A stretch of 64,000 bases of DNA from Tropicimonas sediminicola (GCF_900188335.1 NZ_FZOY01000004.1:372001-436000); one strand, 5' to 3'. Shown: positions 1 through 11,115, numbered from the stretch's first letter. Translations and numbers: made by a program. Notes: generated by a model from the sequence alone, not told the origin.

Positions 1-21
1 TGTGGTTCCGGCCTGTCGGGC

Positions 22-435
22 TTACGCCTCGTCGGTGGCCTCTTCCCGGACGCGATCCTCGGCGCCCTTGGCAGCCGGGTCACGGTCGACCAGCTCGATG
101 ATCGCCATCGGAGCCATATCGCCGTAGCGGAAGCCGGCCTTCAGAACACGGACGCAGCCGCCCGGGCGTTCGGCGTACCGCGGGCCGAGCACTTCGAACA
201 GTTTCGCAACGTGCTTGTCCTGCTTCAGGCGCGAAGCGGCCTGACGGCGGGCGTGAAGGTCGCCGCGCTTGCCGAGCGTGATCAGCTTCTCGACGATCGG
301 CTTGAGTTCCTTGGCCTTGGGCAGGGTCGTCTTGATCTGCTCGTGCTCGATCAGCGAGCCGGCCATGTTGGCGAAGAGCGCCTTGCGGTGCTCGTGGGTG
401 CGGTTCAGGCGGCGGTATCCGCGGGCGTGACGCAT
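22..435 (-). CDS. rplQ: 50S ribosomal protein L17 (bL17)
   Basis: Large-subunit protein near the peptide exit tunnel. The 137-residue product opens [20 protein letters not shown], the characteristic bL17 start with its basic RTxEHRKAL core, and ends in a short acidic alphaproteobacterial tail (about residues 118-137). It is the last gene of the alpha block, 116 nt after rpoA, which is the usual place. Complete; the 21 bases beyond its stop run to the window edge and show nothing. Confidence 0.98.
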   Translation of the reverse strand: MRHARGYRRLNRTHEHRKALFANMAGSLIEHEQIKTTLPKAKELKPIVEKLITLGKRGDLHARRQAASRLKQDKHVAKLFEVLGPRYAERPGGCVRVLKAGFRYGDMAPMAIIELVDRDPAAKGAEDRVREEATDEA

Positions 436-551
436 ATCTCAGTTCCTTCTAGCTTTTGCTTTGTCCGGCAGCCCATGCGTGCGGGCCGCTCTCCTTGGGG
501 CGGGATTGCCCGGTAATTCGGGCGCGCCACGCGGGCGCGCCCGGTCGAAGA

Positions 552-1568
552 TCAGAACTGGTCTTCGAATTTCTTGGCGAGATCCTCGATGTTCTCCGGC
601 GGCCACTCCTCGACATCCATGCCGAGGTGAAGGCCCATGCCCGAGAGCACTTCCTTGATCTCGTTGAGCGACTTGCGGCCGAAGTTCGGGGTGCGGAGCA
701 TCTCGGCTTCGGTCTTCTGGATCAGGTCGCCGATGTAGACGATGTTGTCGTTCTTCAGGCAGTTGGCCGAGCGGACAGACAGTTCCAGCTCGTCGACCTT
801 CTTCAGAAGCAGCGGGTTGAACTCGAGCCCGTCGTCCTCTTCCTGGCGGCCGGCGGCTTCCGGCTCCTCGAAGTTGACGAAGATGCTCAGCTGGTCCTGG
901 AGGATGCGCGCGGCATAGGCCAGCGCGTCGTCCGGGGTCACCGAGCCGTCGGTCTCGATCTTCATGGTCAGCTTGTCGTAGTCCAGAACCTGGCCCTCGC
1001 GGGTCGGCTGAACGTCGTAGGAGACCTTCTTGACCGGCGAGTAGATCGCGTCGATCGGGATCAGGCCGATCGGGGCGTCCTCGGGACGATTCTTGTCGGC
1101 CGCGACATAGCCCTTGCCGGTGTTGACCGTCAGTTCCATGTAGAGATCCGCGCCGTCGTCGAGGTGGCAGATCACGTGGTCGCGGTTCAGGATCTCGATG
1201 CCGGCGGTCTCCGAGATGTCACCGGCGGTGACGGCGCCCGGGCCCTTGGCGGAAACCGACAGGCGCTTGGGTCCGTCGACATCCATCCGGATGGCAATGC
1301 CCTTGAGGTTCAGGACGATGTCGGTCACGTCCTCGCGGACGCCGGCAACGCTCGAGAACTCGTGCAGAACATTGTCGATCTGGACGCTGGTGATCGCCGC
1401 GCCTTGCAGCGAGGACAGCAGCACGCGACGCAGCGCGTTGCCGAGCGTCAGACCGAAGCCGCGCTCCAGCGGTTCGGCCACGACGGTCGCCTTGCGGCTC
1501 GCGTCGGCGCCGGGCTTGACCTCCAGCTGGGTCGGCTTGATGAGTTCCTGCCAGTTCTTGTGGATCAT
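552..1568 (-). CDS. rpoA: DNA-directed RNA polymerase subunit alpha
   Basis: Alpha subunit, scaffold for RNA polymerase assembly. The 338 residues comprise the N-terminal dimerisation domain (about 1-230, including the [13 protein letters not shown] assembly segment), a flexible linker, and the C-terminal domain (about 250-320, with [11 protein letters not shown] and [12 protein letters not shown]) that contacts activators and UP elements. I chose the ATG at 1568 (MIHKNWQEL) because GGAGG lies 8 nt before it and homologues start there. An in-frame ATG five codons upstream (1583) has no site. It sits between rpsK and rplQ as usual. Confidence 0.98.
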   Translation of the reverse strand: MIHKNWQELIKPTQLEVKPGADASRKATVVAEPLERGFGLTLGNALRRVLLSSLQGAAITSVQIDNVLHEFSSVAGVREDVTDIVLNLKGIAIRMDVDGPKRLSVSAKGPGAVTAGDISETAGIEILNRDHVICHLDDGADLYMELTVNTGKGYVAADKNRPEDAPIGLIPIDAIYSPVKKVSYDVQPTREGQVLDYDKLTMKIETDGSVTPDDALAYAARILQDQLSIFVNFEEPEAAGRQEEDDGLEFNPLLLKKVDELELSVRSANCLKNDNIVYIGDLIQKTEAEMLRTPNFGRKSLNEIKEVLSGMGLHLGMDVEEWPPENIEDLAKKFEDQF

Positions 1569-1686
1569 GTAGATCGCCTCCATACCTGTCCGTCTCCCAT
1601 GTCCGTGGAAACGGACGCCCGAGGTTCAAAATGCCAGAACGGACCGCGCCTGTAGCGGCGCGATCCGAAAGAGTAAGCCCTGATCC

Positions 1687-2076
1687 TCAGACGCGGCGGC
1701 GCTTCGGAGGACGGCAACCGTTGTGCGCGATCGGCGTGACGTCGCGGATCGAGGTGATGTTGAAGCCGACGGCGGCCAGGGCGCGGAGCGCGCTCTCACG
1801 GCCGGAACCGGGGCCCTGCACCTCGACCTCGAGGGTCTTGACGCCGTGCTCCTGCGCCTTGCGGCCGGCATCTTCGGCGGCCATCTGAGCGGCGTAGGGG
1901 GTCGACTTCCGGGAGCCCTTGAAGCCCATCGTGCCGGCGGACGACCAGGAGATCGCGTTGCCCTGCACGTCGGAGATCAGGATCTTGGTGTTGTTGAACG
2001 AGGAGTTCACGTGAGCAACGCCGGTGGCGATGTTCTTGGAAACCTTGCGCTTGGTTTGACGCTTGTCGCGAGCCAT
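1687..2076 (-). CDS. rpsK: 30S ribosomal protein S11 (uS11)
   Basis: Platform protein of the small subunit. The 129-residue product has the conserved [15 protein letters not shown] segment, [14 protein letters not shown] and the invariant carboxy end [11 protein letters not shown]. It lies 15 nt after rpsM and 118 nt before rpoA in the alpha block. Nothing unusual. Confidence 0.98.
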   Translation of the reverse strand: MARDKRQTKRKVSKNIATGVAHVNSSFNNTKILISDVQGNAISWSSAGTMGFKGSRKSTPYAAQMAAEDAGRKAQEHGVKTLEVEVQGPGSGRESALRALAAVGFNITSIRDVTPIAHNGCRPPKRRRV

Positions 2077-2091
2077 CTGTCCTGCCTCCCC

Positions 2092-2460
2092 TTACTTCTT
2101 CTTGCCGGCGATCGGCTTCGCCGGGCCCTTGCGGGTGCGGGCGTTGGTGTGGGTGCGCTGGCCGCGCACGGGCAGGTTGCGGCGATGGCGCAGGCCGCGG
2201 TAGCAGCCGAGGTCCATCAGGCGCTTGATGTTCATCTGCGTCTCACGGCGCAGGTCGCCTTCGACGGTGTAGTTCGCGTCGATGTGCTCGCGGATCGCCA
2301 GAACTTCGGCGTCGGACAGTTCGTTGACCCGGCGGGTCGCGTCGATGCCAACCGCCTCGCAGATCGCCTGCGCGGAGGTGTTGCCGATTCCGGTGATGTA
2401 GGTCAGCGCGATCGGGACGCGCTTGGCTGTCGGGATGTTGACCCCAGCGATACGTGCCAA
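2092..2460 (-). CDS. rpsM: 30S ribosomal protein S13 (uS13)
   Basis: Head protein of the small subunit that bridges to the large subunit and contacts P-site tRNA. The 122 residues start [15 protein letters not shown], contain the helix-hairpin-helix [13 protein letters not shown] and end in the basic tail [21 protein letters not shown] read as separate short motifs. First gene of the alpha block. The gene directly upstream is radC, where related genomes usually have adk or secY. Confidence 0.98.
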   Translation of the reverse strand: MARIAGVNIPTAKRVPIALTYITGIGNTSAQAICEAVGIDATRRVNELSDAEVLAIREHIDANYTVEGDLRRETQMNIKRLMDLGCYRGLRHRRNLPVRGQRTHTNARTRKGPAKPIAGKKK

Positions 2461-2763
2461 GAGGGATATTCCTTCATGGTTGCGGTTCCGTAGTTCCAGA
2501 ACCTTTTTTCACAACAGAGGCCCGACAGCTCATTCGCCACCGGGCCAGGTTAGCCGCCGATCGACCATTGCGACACGCGCAGGGATTCGACGGCGATTCT
2601 CCAATGAGAGCGTGTGAAGTAATGCCAAAGCCGGGGCCCGTCAAGGGCCCCGTTCACGATCTGTCAAGGGATATCATGCGGCCCGAGACATCGCGTCCAA
2701 CCGGTGCAGATTCCGCGATTTTTCGGAGGGCGTCAACCGGTGGCTGTGCCGCGGCCGCCAGGG
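2461..2763 (-). promoter_or_regulatory. Gap between radC and rpsM: probable alpha-block promoter region
   Basis: No gene is visible in these 303 bases. A perfect 7-bp inverted repeat, GGGGCCC and GGGCCCC around a 5-nt loop, lies at 2633-2651. On the minus strand its loop carries TTGAC, and TTGACG at 2644-2639 is followed after 17 nt by TACTTC (2621-2616), a weak promoter candidate. A separate TTGACA reads at 2667-2662. The repeat could instead end radC transcription, but no T-run follows it. Both readings are inference. Confidence 0.35.
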
Positions 2764-3711
2764 TCATGTCAGGTAACCCAGCTGCCGGAAGGAAGCATCC
2801 TGTTCCTTCCCGATCACGACGTGGTCGTGGATGGTGATACCAACCGCCCGGCAGGCCTCGGCAATCCGGTCGGTCATCATGATATCCTCGTTCGAGGGCG
2901 CGGGATCGCCGGAAGGGTGGTTGTGCACCAGGATCAGCGCGCTGGCGTTCAACTCCAGGCTGCGCTTGACGATCTCGCGCGGGTAGACCGGCACGTGGTC
3001 CACCGTTCCCTCGGCCTGCGCTTCGTCGGCGACGAGGTTGTTCTTGCGGTCGAGATAGAGCACCCGGAACTGCTCGGTGTCGCGGTGCGCCATCACCGTC
3101 TTGCAGTACTCCATCAGCGTGTCCCAGGAAGACAGCACGTGGCGTTGCAGCACCTTGGCCCGCGCCATCCGGTGGGCGAAGGCCTCGGCGAGGCGGAGCT
3201 GGTAATAGACCTTTTCCGTCGCACCCTCGACCTCCAGCAGCCGGGCCTGCGGGGCCGCGATGACGCCGTTGAGATCCCCGAAGGCCGCGAGCAGCCGCTT
3301 GGCCAGCGGCTTGGTGTCGATCCGCGGGATCGCGTTGAAGAGCAGCATCTCCAGCAGCTCGTATTCCGGCATCGCCGCATGTCCGCCGGACAGGAAGCGT
3401 TGCCGCAGCCTTTCGCGGTGGCCCCAGTAGTGCGGGCGGGCCTGCCCGTCCTCGCCGACGACCAGCCCGCCGCCCGCCGCGGCATCGGGCTTCAGCCGGT
3501 CGGTCTGCCGGTAGCGCGGCTCGCTCGCCGGCCGGGTCGCCGCGCCAAGCGGCGGCAGCCGCGCCTCCAGCTCCTCGAGCCCGCGGAGCGCCGCCTCGGA
3601 GAAGCCCCGGGTCCCCGTTGGCGCTGTATCGGCAAAAAGATGGCCCTGCTGGCTCTCGGCGTCAGGCCGCCGCGCTCCGATACCGGCAATGCGATCCCAG
3701 ATCTTGACCAT
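2764..3711 (-). CDS. radC: RadC/JAB-domain DNA repair-like protein
   Basis: RadC-family protein. It has 315 residues against about 225 for the classical protein; the extra length is a poorly ordered, Pro/Ala/Gly-rich N-terminus (about 1-92). A helix-hairpin-helix-like segment (about 93-165) follows, then the JAMM metallo-domain with HNHPSGDPAPSNED at 263-276, giving the zinc ligands H263, H265 and D276. The family's biochemical role is unsettled. It lies alone between the secY terminator and rpsM, the place usually held by adk in relatives, so it probably has its own promoter. Confidence 0.93.
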   Translation of the reverse strand: MVKIWDRIAGIGARRPDAESQQGHLFADTAPTGTRGFSEAALRGLEELEARLPPLGAATRPASEPRYRQTDRLKPDAAAGGGLVVGEDGQARPHYWGHRERLRQRFLSGGHAAMPEYELLEMLLFNAIPRIDTKPLAKRLLAAFGDLNGVIAAPQARLLEVEGATEKVYYQLRLAEAFAHRMARAKVLQRHVLSSWDTLMEYCKTVMAHRDTEQFRVLYLDRKNNLVADEAQAEGTVDHVPVYPREIVKRSLELNASALILVHNHPSGDPAPSNEDIMMTDRIAEACRAVGITIHDHVVIGKEQDASFRQLGYLT

Positions 3712-3828
3712 CGGTTCCTCGTTCCCCGGCTTACGGGGCCCGAGCTTGCCCGGAAGTGGTTAACAGAGTGTAAGGGCGGGCCGTATCCAGGGGCAGGAAC
3801 GGCATTTCGGGAGCGCCAAACGCAAAAC

Positions 3829-3848
3829 GGGCGCCCCGAAGGACGCCC
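3829..3848 (-). terminator. Rho-independent terminator after secY
   Basis: On the minus strand an 8-bp GC stem (one G-T pair) is closed by a TTCG tetraloop and followed by GTTTTGCG, 30 nt beyond the secY stop. It should end the rplO-secY transcript before radC. Confidence 0.75.
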
Positions 3849-3877
3849 GCCATGGTTCCATGATTCCTGCCGCGCGA

Positions 3878-5233
<1,356 letters not shown>

Positions 5234-5333
5234 TCGTGGTCTCTCTCATGCATGCGCCGCCGAACGGTTTTCCCGTCGGCGGCGCTGGAAAACTGGAAGT
5301 TAAGTAAGGGGCATTGCCGCCCCTCACAACCTC

Positions 5334-5819
5334 TTATTCGGCCGCGGCCTCGGTGGCTTTCGCAGACGTGACCGTCAGCGAGCCGCCGGCCTTCTCGACA
5401 GCCTCGACCGCCGACTTGGACGCGCCGGAGACGGACAGCTCGACCTTGGAGCCGAAATCGCCCTTGGCGAGAACGCGGACGCCGTCGAGCTTGCGGCGCA
5501 CGAGGCCGGATTCGAGCAGCACGTCCTCGGTGATCGGCTTCTTCGCGTCGATCTTGCCGGCTTCGATGAATTTCTGGAGGATGCCCAGGTTCACAACGGC
5601 CCAGGACTTGCGGTTCGGCTTGTTGAAGCCGCGCTTCGGCAGCCGCATGTAAAGCGGCATCTGGCCGCCTTCGTAGCCGTTGATCGCCACGCCCGAACGG
5701 GACTTCTGACCCTTGATACCGCGACCGGCGGTCTTGCCCTTGCCGGAGCCGGGACCACGGCCGATGCGCTTTTTCTTCGGGGTCGAGCCCTCGGCGGGGC
5801 TGAGTTCATGCAGTTTCAT
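5334..5819 (-). CDS. rplO: 50S ribosomal protein L15 (uL15)
   Basis: Large-subunit assembly protein. The 161-residue product opens [20 protein letters not shown] and carries the Gly-rich [19 protein letters not shown] core; the C-terminal half has the VRVLAKGDF segment. In the standard spc order it would follow rpmD directly, but three unrelated genes and a terminator separate them here. It therefore heads a two-gene rplO-secY block. SD-like GGAGAAG lies before the ATG. Confidence 0.98.
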   Translation of the reverse strand: MKLHELSPAEGSTPKKKRIGRGPGSGKGKTAGRGIKGQKSRSGVAINGYEGGQMPLYMRLPKRGFNKPNRKSWAVVNLGILQKFIEAGKIDAKKPITEDVLLESGLVRRKLDGVRVLAKGDFGSKVELSVSGASKSAVEAVEKAGGSLTVTSAKATEAAAE

Positions 5820-5926
5820 GTCGCTTCTCCTTGCCGGATGCGGCCCCCAGCGACGGGAGCGGCCGAACTCGGCATTTCTTGTTGGTTCGTCGGTTGACGT
5901 GAATCGGCCCTGTCAGGCCATGGGGC

Positions 5927-5955
5927 GTCTTATGCGATGCGGCGACGCCTATCAA
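5927..5955 (-). promoter_or_regulatory. Candidate promoter for rplO-secY
   Basis: On the minus strand TTGATA (5955-5950) and TAAGAC (5932-5927) are 17 nt apart, about 107 nt before the rplO start. The position fits the need for a promoter after the marC insertion. The -10 match is only moderate. Confidence 0.4.
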
Positions 5956-5981
5956 GGCGTAATGGTCCCGCGTGGCAGCCC

Positions 5982-6668
5982 CTAGAGCAGCGAGTTGCCC
6001 GGAATCGAGATCAGCCCCACCGTCTCCAGCCCGTTGAGCACCGAATCCACCGCGACCGTGGCCAGGATGATGCCCATGATCCGGCTGACCACGTTGGCGC
6101 CGGTGTTGCCGATCACCCGCTTGAGTCGCCCGGCCAGCAGCAACAGCACCAGCGTCAGGAGCAGGACGACGAGCAGGATGCAGGCGGTCACCATCTGGTC
6201 GGGCACGGAGTTCTTGTGGTTGTCGGTCAGGATGATGATGGCGAGCATGGCGCCCGGCGAGGCGATGGACGGCATGGCCAGCGGAAAGACCGCGCCGGAG
6301 AGGTGATCGCGCTCGGCCTCCTCGATCTCCCGGTCGGCCTTGGCCTCGCCAAAGATCATCGTCAGAGCGAAGAGGAACAGGATGATCCCGCCGGCGATCT
6401 GGAACGATCCAAGCCGCAGGCCGATCCCCTCGATCAGGATCTGCCCCGCGACAAGAAACAGCAGCAGGACGATGCCCGCGACGGCCACGGCCCGCGCGGC
6501 GAACCGCCAGTGAAGCTCTTCCGGGACGCGCCTCGTGGCGAAATAGAACACGGGCAGGGAGCCGATGGGGTCGATCACCACGAACAGCGTGATGAACTCG
6601 CGGATCAGCGTGGCGGGATCGAGGACAGGCACGGGGATGTATTCCGGAGCGAGAGGGCGGTCGGGCAC
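5982..6668 (-). CDS. MarC family integral membrane protein
   Basis: Six-segment inner-membrane protein of the MarC/UPF0056 family, whose function is unproven. The 228 residues show hydrophobic segments from about residue 22 on and the family motif FVVIDPIGSLPVF near the N-terminus, plus SPGAMLAIIILTDNH mid-protein. The start used is GTG at 6668. A second GTG at 6632 (VPVLDPATL), with a GGA nine bases before, better matches the family start. It ends a three-gene group with the GDPD and phospholipase-like genes, 82 nt after the latter. Confidence 0.88.
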   Translation of the reverse strand: MPDRPLAPEYIPVPVLDPATLIREFITLFVVIDPIGSLPVFYFATRRVPEELHWRFAARAVAVAGIVLLLFLVAGQILIEGIGLRLGSFQIAGGIILFLFALTMIFGEAKADREIEEAERDHLSGAVFPLAMPSIASPGAMLAIIILTDNHKNSVPDQMVTACILLVVLLLTLVLLLLAGRLKRVIGNTGANVVSRIMGIILATVAVDSVLNGLETVGLISIPGNSLL

Positions 6669-6750
6669 CTAGTGGCAAAATCCCGACTTCAGGGCAATCG
6701 CCGGCAGCGCCCGCGACCGCCGCCTGCAAGGCGGAAAGGCGCCTCTCCGC

Positions 6751-7332
6751 TCAGCCGCCGGTTTTCTGCCAGCACTGCGGATAGCCATAGCCCCACCGCC
6801 AGGGCAGGCCCGTGCAGGGCCCGCCGCCGAGACGGACGGCCTGGAACATGCCGGCGGCAATCGCGGCATAGACCTGGCGGATCTGCTGGGCGTCGAGCGC
6901 ATAGATCTCGCTGAGGACGGCATCCCGGCTATCCGCGGTCTGCTCGACACAGGTCCGTAGCGCCTCGTCGGCCTGCAGCCGCGCGTCATAGCTCGCCTCG
7001 GGCGCCGAATCCGGACCGGCGGAATGGTAGGCGCGGTCATGCACCACGCAGCAGCCCTCCCAGGGCGGCGTGCCCTCGTGCGCCTCGGCAAAGGCGGGGA
7101 AGCGCTCGGCCATGAAGGACCAGAGGCTCGACATGCCGCCGCTGCAGCCGTCGGTGGTGAACTCCGAGAGCACCGTCTCCGGAGCGTCGCGCACCTCGGC
7201 CAGCCAACCGTGCGCGGGCAGTTCGACGGAACGCGACAACTGCGCCTGCCAACCCTCCGCGTCCTCCGTCAGCGCGGGGGCGGCAACGGCGACGCACAGC
7301 ACCGCGCCCGCCAGCACGCTACGGAGAGCCAT
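6751..7332 (-). CDS. Secreted phospholipase A2-like protein
   Basis: A 193-residue protein with an N-terminal signal peptide (about 1-22) and a Cys-rich mature part. DGCSGG at 61-66 and CCVVHDRAY at 94-102 match the phospholipase A2 pattern of a Gly-rich calcium-loop-like segment followed by CCxxHDxxY, with His98/Asp99 as the predicted catalytic and metal pair. Later cysteines (C128, C173, C187) could form disulfides. Its ATG overlaps the end of the glycerophosphodiesterase gene by 14 nt, with AAGGTG 7 nt before. I infer phospholipid deacylation in the periplasm or outside; activity is unproven. Confidence 0.6.
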   Translation of the reverse strand: MALRSVLAGAVLCVAVAAPALTEDAEGWQAQLSRSVELPAHGWLAEVRDAPETVLSEFTTDGCSGGMSSLWSFMAERFPAFAEAHEGTPPWEGCCVVHDRAYHSAGPDSAPEASYDARLQADEALRTCVEQTADSRDAVLSEIYALDAQQIRQVYAAIAAGMFQAVRLGGGPCTGLPWRWGYGYPQCWQKTGG

Positions 7333-9166
7333 CGCGGTACACCTTGTCGCTCACCGTCATGCCGAGCCGGTTGCCGAGCGCCAGCACCAGCCGCTCGACA
7401 CTGCTCAACTCCTCCCGCTGACGCAGAACCTCGCGCGCCAGCGCCGGCTCGTCCGTGATCAGCCCGGAAACCCCGAGGCTCAGCATCTGCGACATGGACA
7501 GAGGGTCGTTGACCGTCCAGACGTAGAGCGGCTTGCCCGCCTCGCGGGCATGCCGAACCAGCTTGGGCGAGGCCATCGCCATGTTCACGGCGAGGAAATC
7601 GGCCTCCAGCTCCCACAGACGGCCGACGGATTGCGCCGCCAGCAGGCCCACCGTCCAGTCCGGCCGGAGCGCCTTCATCTTCTGGACCGCTTCGTATTTC
7701 AGACTCATCGCGCGGATCTGGTCCTCCATCCCGGTCTCGGCGACGATGTCGGCGACCCGCTGTTCCAGCATCTCGTCGTGACCGTAGTATTTGAGCTCGA
7801 TCAGCACGCCGGAGCCGGAATCCCTGGCCAGTTCCAGCGCCTGCCGCAGGGTCGGCGTCCGCTCCCCGGCGTAGTCCGCGCCGAACCAGCTGCCGATGTC
7901 GATCTCCGCGAGGTCGGCGGCCGTGGCGTCCCAGGCTTTCAGCTCGACCCCGGCGAGTTTCATGAAGTCGCTGTCGTGGACGACGATCACCTCGCCCTCG
8001 GCGCTTTCCTGCACGTCGAGCTCGACCCAGTCCGCGCCCTCTTCGATGGCCAGCGCAAAGGAGGCCATGGTGTTTTCCGGCCGCGCGCCCGCCGCGCCGC
8101 GATGGGCGATGACCTGCACGTCGTCCTCGACCTGCCGCGCCCCAAGATCCGCAGCCCCGAGCCCTCCGGCGACCGCCGCCACCGCGAGCCCGCCGACGAG
8201 CGCAAGACGCAGCAGGCGCCGGGCCGGTGCGATGTCGATGTCGATCCCCGAGGTCCCCGGCCAGCCCGCGCGCTCCATCAGCAGCGCCGCGAGGGCGCCG
8301 GTGGTCAGCGTCGTGACCAGCAGGTTCACTACCGACCAGATTGCGGCGAGCACCAGCAAGGCCGCCGCCAGCCGCCGCAGGTTGGCGCCGATGGTGCCCG
8401 CGATCAGGTCTGCAGCGATCCCCACCGCGCCGAAGGCAAGCCCGACGACCAGCAGCGAAACCGCGCCCCAGGCCAGCAGGGCCGCCAACAGATCCAGCCG
8501 CTGGCCGCGCATCCGCTCGGCGCTCTCCCGGAAACTCCTGGAGGGCGGCACGTCCTGGAACAGCACGAGCGGCAAGGCCAGGGCCCAGCCCAGCAGGTTC
8601 CAGGCGACCAGGAGGACCATCCCGAGGATAAGGATCCCGATGATCGTCGCGGCCTGGATGAACTCCGGCGGACGCTCGGCGAGATAGTAGTTGATGTCGT
8701 ATTCCGTCAGCCGGTTCTGCGCCACGATCAGTGCCATCAGCACGAACGGCGCGACCATCGCCACGATCCGCAGCAGCAGCCGCCACGAGAAGCCGATGAT
8801 CCGTGGCACCTGCGGCAGGATCGCGGCCACGCCGGCCTCGAACCGCCGTTCGCGGTGGCGGCGGGCATCGCGGGCGATCGCCATCATGAAGGAAATGTCC
8901 AGCACGGCGGTGGTCAGCAGCAGGCTCGCCACGATCAGCGCTGCCGCGAAGCCCGCGGGCGAGAGCAGGAACATCGCGATGTCGAAATCCGAGAGTGCCG
9001 GCTGGCCGGAGAGCGCGATCGCCGCGCGCAGCGCCAGTGCCGTCACCGGCGCCAGCAGCGCCGCGACGAGGAGGCTGAACACGAGGTGGGACAGCAGAAA
9101 CGGCCAGCGCAGCCGCCAGGCTTCGTGAAAGGCGTCTCCCGCGGCGCGCATCGGCATGTTCAGCAT
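7319..9166 (-). CDS. Glycerophosphodiester phosphodiesterase with membrane domain
   Basis: A 615-residue protein: an N-terminal membrane domain with several hydrophobic segments (about 20-325, GDPD-associated membrane type) and a C-terminal GDPD domain starting at VIAHRGAAGARPENT with a later ELDVQ metal-binding segment. It would split glycerophosphodiesters into glycerol-3-phosphate and an alcohol, probably outside the inner membrane. The ATG at 9166 (MLNMPMRAAG) has AAGGGGAAGG before it; longer in-frame versions would run back into rpmD. It begins the GDPD, PLA2-like, marC group inserted in the spc operon. Confidence 0.9.
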   Translation of the reverse strand: MLNMPMRAAGDAFHEAWRLRWPFLLSHLVFSLLVAALLAPVTALALRAAIALSGQPALSDFDIAMFLLSPAGFAAALIVASLLLTTAVLDISFMMAIARDARRHRERRFEAGVAAILPQVPRIIGFSWRLLLRIVAMVAPFVLMALIVAQNRLTEYDINYYLAERPPEFIQAATIIGILILGMVLLVAWNLLGWALALPLVLFQDVPPSRSFRESAERMRGQRLDLLAALLAWGAVSLLVVGLAFGAVGIAADLIAGTIGANLRRLAAALLVLAAIWSVVNLLVTTLTTGALAALLMERAGWPGTSGIDIDIAPARRLLRLALVGGLAVAAVAGGLGAADLGARQVEDDVQVIAHRGAAGARPENTMASFALAIEEGADWVELDVQESAEGEVIVVHDSDFMKLAGVELKAWDATAADLAEIDIGSWFGADYAGERTPTLRQALELARDSGSGVLIELKYYGHDEMLEQRVADIVAETGMEDQIRAMSLKYEAVQKMKALRPDWTVGLLAAQSVGRLWELEADFLAVNMAMASPKLVRHAREAGKPLYVWTVNDPLSMSQMLSLGVSGLITDEPALAREVLRQREELSSVERLVLALGNRLGMTVSDKVYRDGSP

Positions 9167-9250
9167 GTGAAATCCTTCCCCTTTCCCGCAGCTTACCGCG
9201 GAACGGGGCTGTGTCGAGGGGCGGGCCCACACCGCACCTCGCTCTCGGGC

Positions 9251-9283
9251 AAAGAAAAACGCCCCGGGCGGGACCCGGGGCGC
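9251..9283 (-). terminator. Rho-independent terminator after rpmD
   Basis: A perfect 9-bp GC stem (9260-9268 with 9274-9282, 5-nt loop) is followed on the minus strand by TTTTTCTTT. It lies 26 nt beyond the rpmD stop and separates the spc block from the GDPD group. Confidence 0.9.
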
Positions 9284-9308
9284 TTCGATTTCTGGTGCTG
9301 GCTGCGGA

Positions 9309-9497
9309 TCAGCCGCGCTCTTCGACGATCTCGACGAGGTGCGGGATCTTGGCAACCATGCCGCGGACCGCAGGAGTATCCTCCAGCTCGCGGGTCTTGT
9401 GCATCTTGTTGAGGCCCAGCCCGATCAGCGTCTGGCGCTGGATGGCGGGGCGGCGGATCGGCGAGCCGATCTGCTTCACGACGATGGTCTTGGCCAT
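9309..9497 (-). CDS. rpmD: 50S ribosomal protein L30 (uL30)
   Basis: Small large-subunit protein of 62 residues. It starts [17 protein letters not shown] and has the family features [13 protein letters not shown] and the C-terminal [14 protein letters not shown]. It lies 12 nt after rpsE and is the last gene before a strong terminator. Confidence 0.97.
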   Translation of the reverse strand: MAKTIVVKQIGSPIRRPAIQRQTLIGLGLNKMHKTRELEDTPAVRGMVAKIPHLVEIVEERG

Positions 9498-9509
9498 GTG
9501 TCCGTCTCC

Positions 9510-10079
9510 TTACGCTTCGGCTGCGGCTTCGGCCGGCGCCTCTTCCGGCTTCTTCAGGATGTCCGCCACCTTCTTGCCGCGACGCTGCGCGACCAGGCGG
9601 GGGCTGGCTTCCTTCTTGAGACCGTCCAGGGTGGCGCGGATCATGTTGTAGGGGTTCTGCGACCCGATCGACTTGGCGACGACGTCATGGACGCCGAGCA
9701 TCTCGAACACGGCACGCATCGGACCACCGGCGATGATACCGGTACCCTGCGGGGCGGTGCGCATCACGACGCGACCGGCACCGTGGCGACCTTCGATGTC
9801 GTGGTGCAGGGTGCGGCCTTCGCGCAGCGGCACGCGGATCATCTGGCGCTTGGCTTGCTCGGTGGCCTTGCGGATGGCCTCGGGGACCTCCTTGGCCTTG
9901 CCTTTGCCGAAGCCCACGCGGCCCTTCTGGTCGCCCACGACCACGAGCGCGGCGAAGCCGAAGCGCTTACCGCCCTTGACGGTCTTGGACACACGGTTGA
10001 TCGCGACAAGGCGATCGGCAAATTCCGGGGTTTCCTCGCGGTCGCGACGGTTGCCCCGGCGGTTCTCACGTTCTGCCAT
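9510..10079 (-). CDS. rpsE: 30S ribosomal protein S5 (uS5)
   Basis: Decoding-fidelity protein of the small subunit, 189 residues. It shows the double-stranded RNA-binding fold ([20 protein letters not shown] as consecutive short motifs, [19 protein letters not shown]) and the C-terminal domain with [13 protein letters not shown]. An Arg/Asn/Glu-rich N-terminal extension and an Ala/Glu-rich tail are as in other alphaproteobacteria. 117 nt separate it from rplR, longer than other gaps in the block. Confidence 0.98.
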   Translation of the reverse strand: MAERENRRGNRRDREETPEFADRLVAINRVSKTVKGGKRFGFAALVVVGDQKGRVGFGKGKAKEVPEAIRKATEQAKRQMIRVPLREGRTLHHDIEGRHGAGRVVMRTAPQGTGIIAGGPMRAVFEMLGVHDVVAKSIGSQNPYNMIRATLDGLKKEASPRLVAQRRGKKVADILKKPEEAPAEAAAEA

Positions 10080-10196
10080 ACGGCTTTCCTTTACTCATGG
10101 GCCGCTCACGGCCACAGGTTTCTTCAATCCTGGTGGGCGCGGCCTGGCGGCTGCGCCCCCGGATCATCGGGACGGCCCGGAGGCCGCCCACAGGGT

Positions 10197-10556
10197 TCAG
10201 AACTTCAGGCCGCCTTCACGCGCGGCGTCGGCCAGGGCCTTCACCTTGCCGTGGAACAGGAAGCCACCACGGTCGAAGTAGCACTCCTCGACACCGGCTT
10301 TCTTGGCGCGCTCGGCGATCGCAGCACCCACCTTGGCGGCGGCTTCCACGTTGTTCTTGCCGATGATGCCCAGATCCTTTTCCAGCGACGAAGCCGAAGC
10401 GAGGGTCACGCCCTGAACGTCGTCGATCAGCTGAACGCTGATGTTCTTGCTGGAGCGGTGCACGCTGAGGCGCACCTTGCCCGGGTTGATCTTGCGAAGC
10501 TTGTTCCGGACGCGCAGGCGGCGCTTGAGGAACAGGTCCCGTTTGCTGTTTGCCAT
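10197..10556 (-). CDS. rplR: 50S ribosomal protein L18 (uL18)
   Basis: 5S rRNA-binding protein, 119 residues, starting [20 protein letters not shown] and carrying [18 protein letters not shown] and the C-terminal [17 protein letters not shown]. The start at 10556 follows rplF by 11 nt. The same reading frame is open further upstream through rplF, but that extension is only a shadow of rplF. Confidence 0.98.
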   Translation of the reverse strand: MANSKRDLFLKRRLRVRNKLRKINPGKVRLSVHRSSKNISVQLIDDVQGVTLASASSLEKDLGIIGKNNVEAAAKVGAAIAERAKKAGVEECYFDRGGFLFHGKVKALADAAREGGLKF

Positions 10557-10567
10557 CTTTCTCGTCC

Positions 10568-11101
10568 TTACTTCTTCTTGCCTTCCTTGCGGAAGATGAA
10601 TTCGCCCTTGTAGCGAATGCCCTTGCCCTTGTAGGGCTCCGGCGCACGCCACTCGCGGATGTTCGCCGCCACCTGGCCCACAAGCTGCGGGTCGATGCCT
10701 TCGACGACGATCTCGGTCGGCTTCGGGCAGGTCACGGACACGCCGGCGGGGACGGTGAAGTCCACGTCGTGGCTGAGTCCGAGGTTCAGCTTCAGGGTGT
10801 TGCCCTGCATCTGGGCGCGGTAACCGACACCCTGGATCTCGAGCTCTTTCTTGAAGCCTTCGGTGACGCCGGTGACGAGGTTCGCAACCATCGTGCGGGA
10901 CATGCCCCACTGCTGGAGCGCCCGCTTGGACTTGCCGCGCGGATCGACCGAGACGGTGTTGCCGTCGATCGTGATGGTCACATCATCGGTGGCGTTGAAG
11001 CTCAGGGTGCCTTTCGGGCCCTTCACCTCGATGGTCTGGCCGGAGAGCGACGCGGAGACACCCGACGGCAGCTCGACCGGTTTCTTGCCAATACGAGACA
11101 T
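10568..11101 (-). CDS. rplF: 50S ribosomal protein L6 (uL6)
   Basis: Large-subunit protein near the factor-binding site, 177 residues. Start [19 protein letters not shown], two L6 repeats and the signature region [20 protein letters not shown] with the C-terminal [13 protein letters not shown] are all present. It follows rpsH by 14 nt. Confidence 0.98.
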   Translation of the reverse strand: MSRIGKKPVELPSGVSASLSGQTIEVKGPKGTLSFNATDDVTITIDGNTVSVDPRGKSKRALQQWGMSRTMVANLVTGVTEGFKKELEIQGVGYRAQMQGNTLKLNLGLSHDVDFTVPAGVSVTCPKPTEIVVEGIDPQLVGQVAANIREWRAPEPYKGKGIRYKGEFIFRKEGKKK

Positions 11102-11115
11102 AGATCAGGCCCTCC

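Noticed and set aside
7070-9412. 780-codon plus-strand frame opposite the GDPD and PLA2-like genes
   Set aside because: Arg/Gln/His-rich product without motifs; the opposite strand has a clear GDPD domain and signal peptide.
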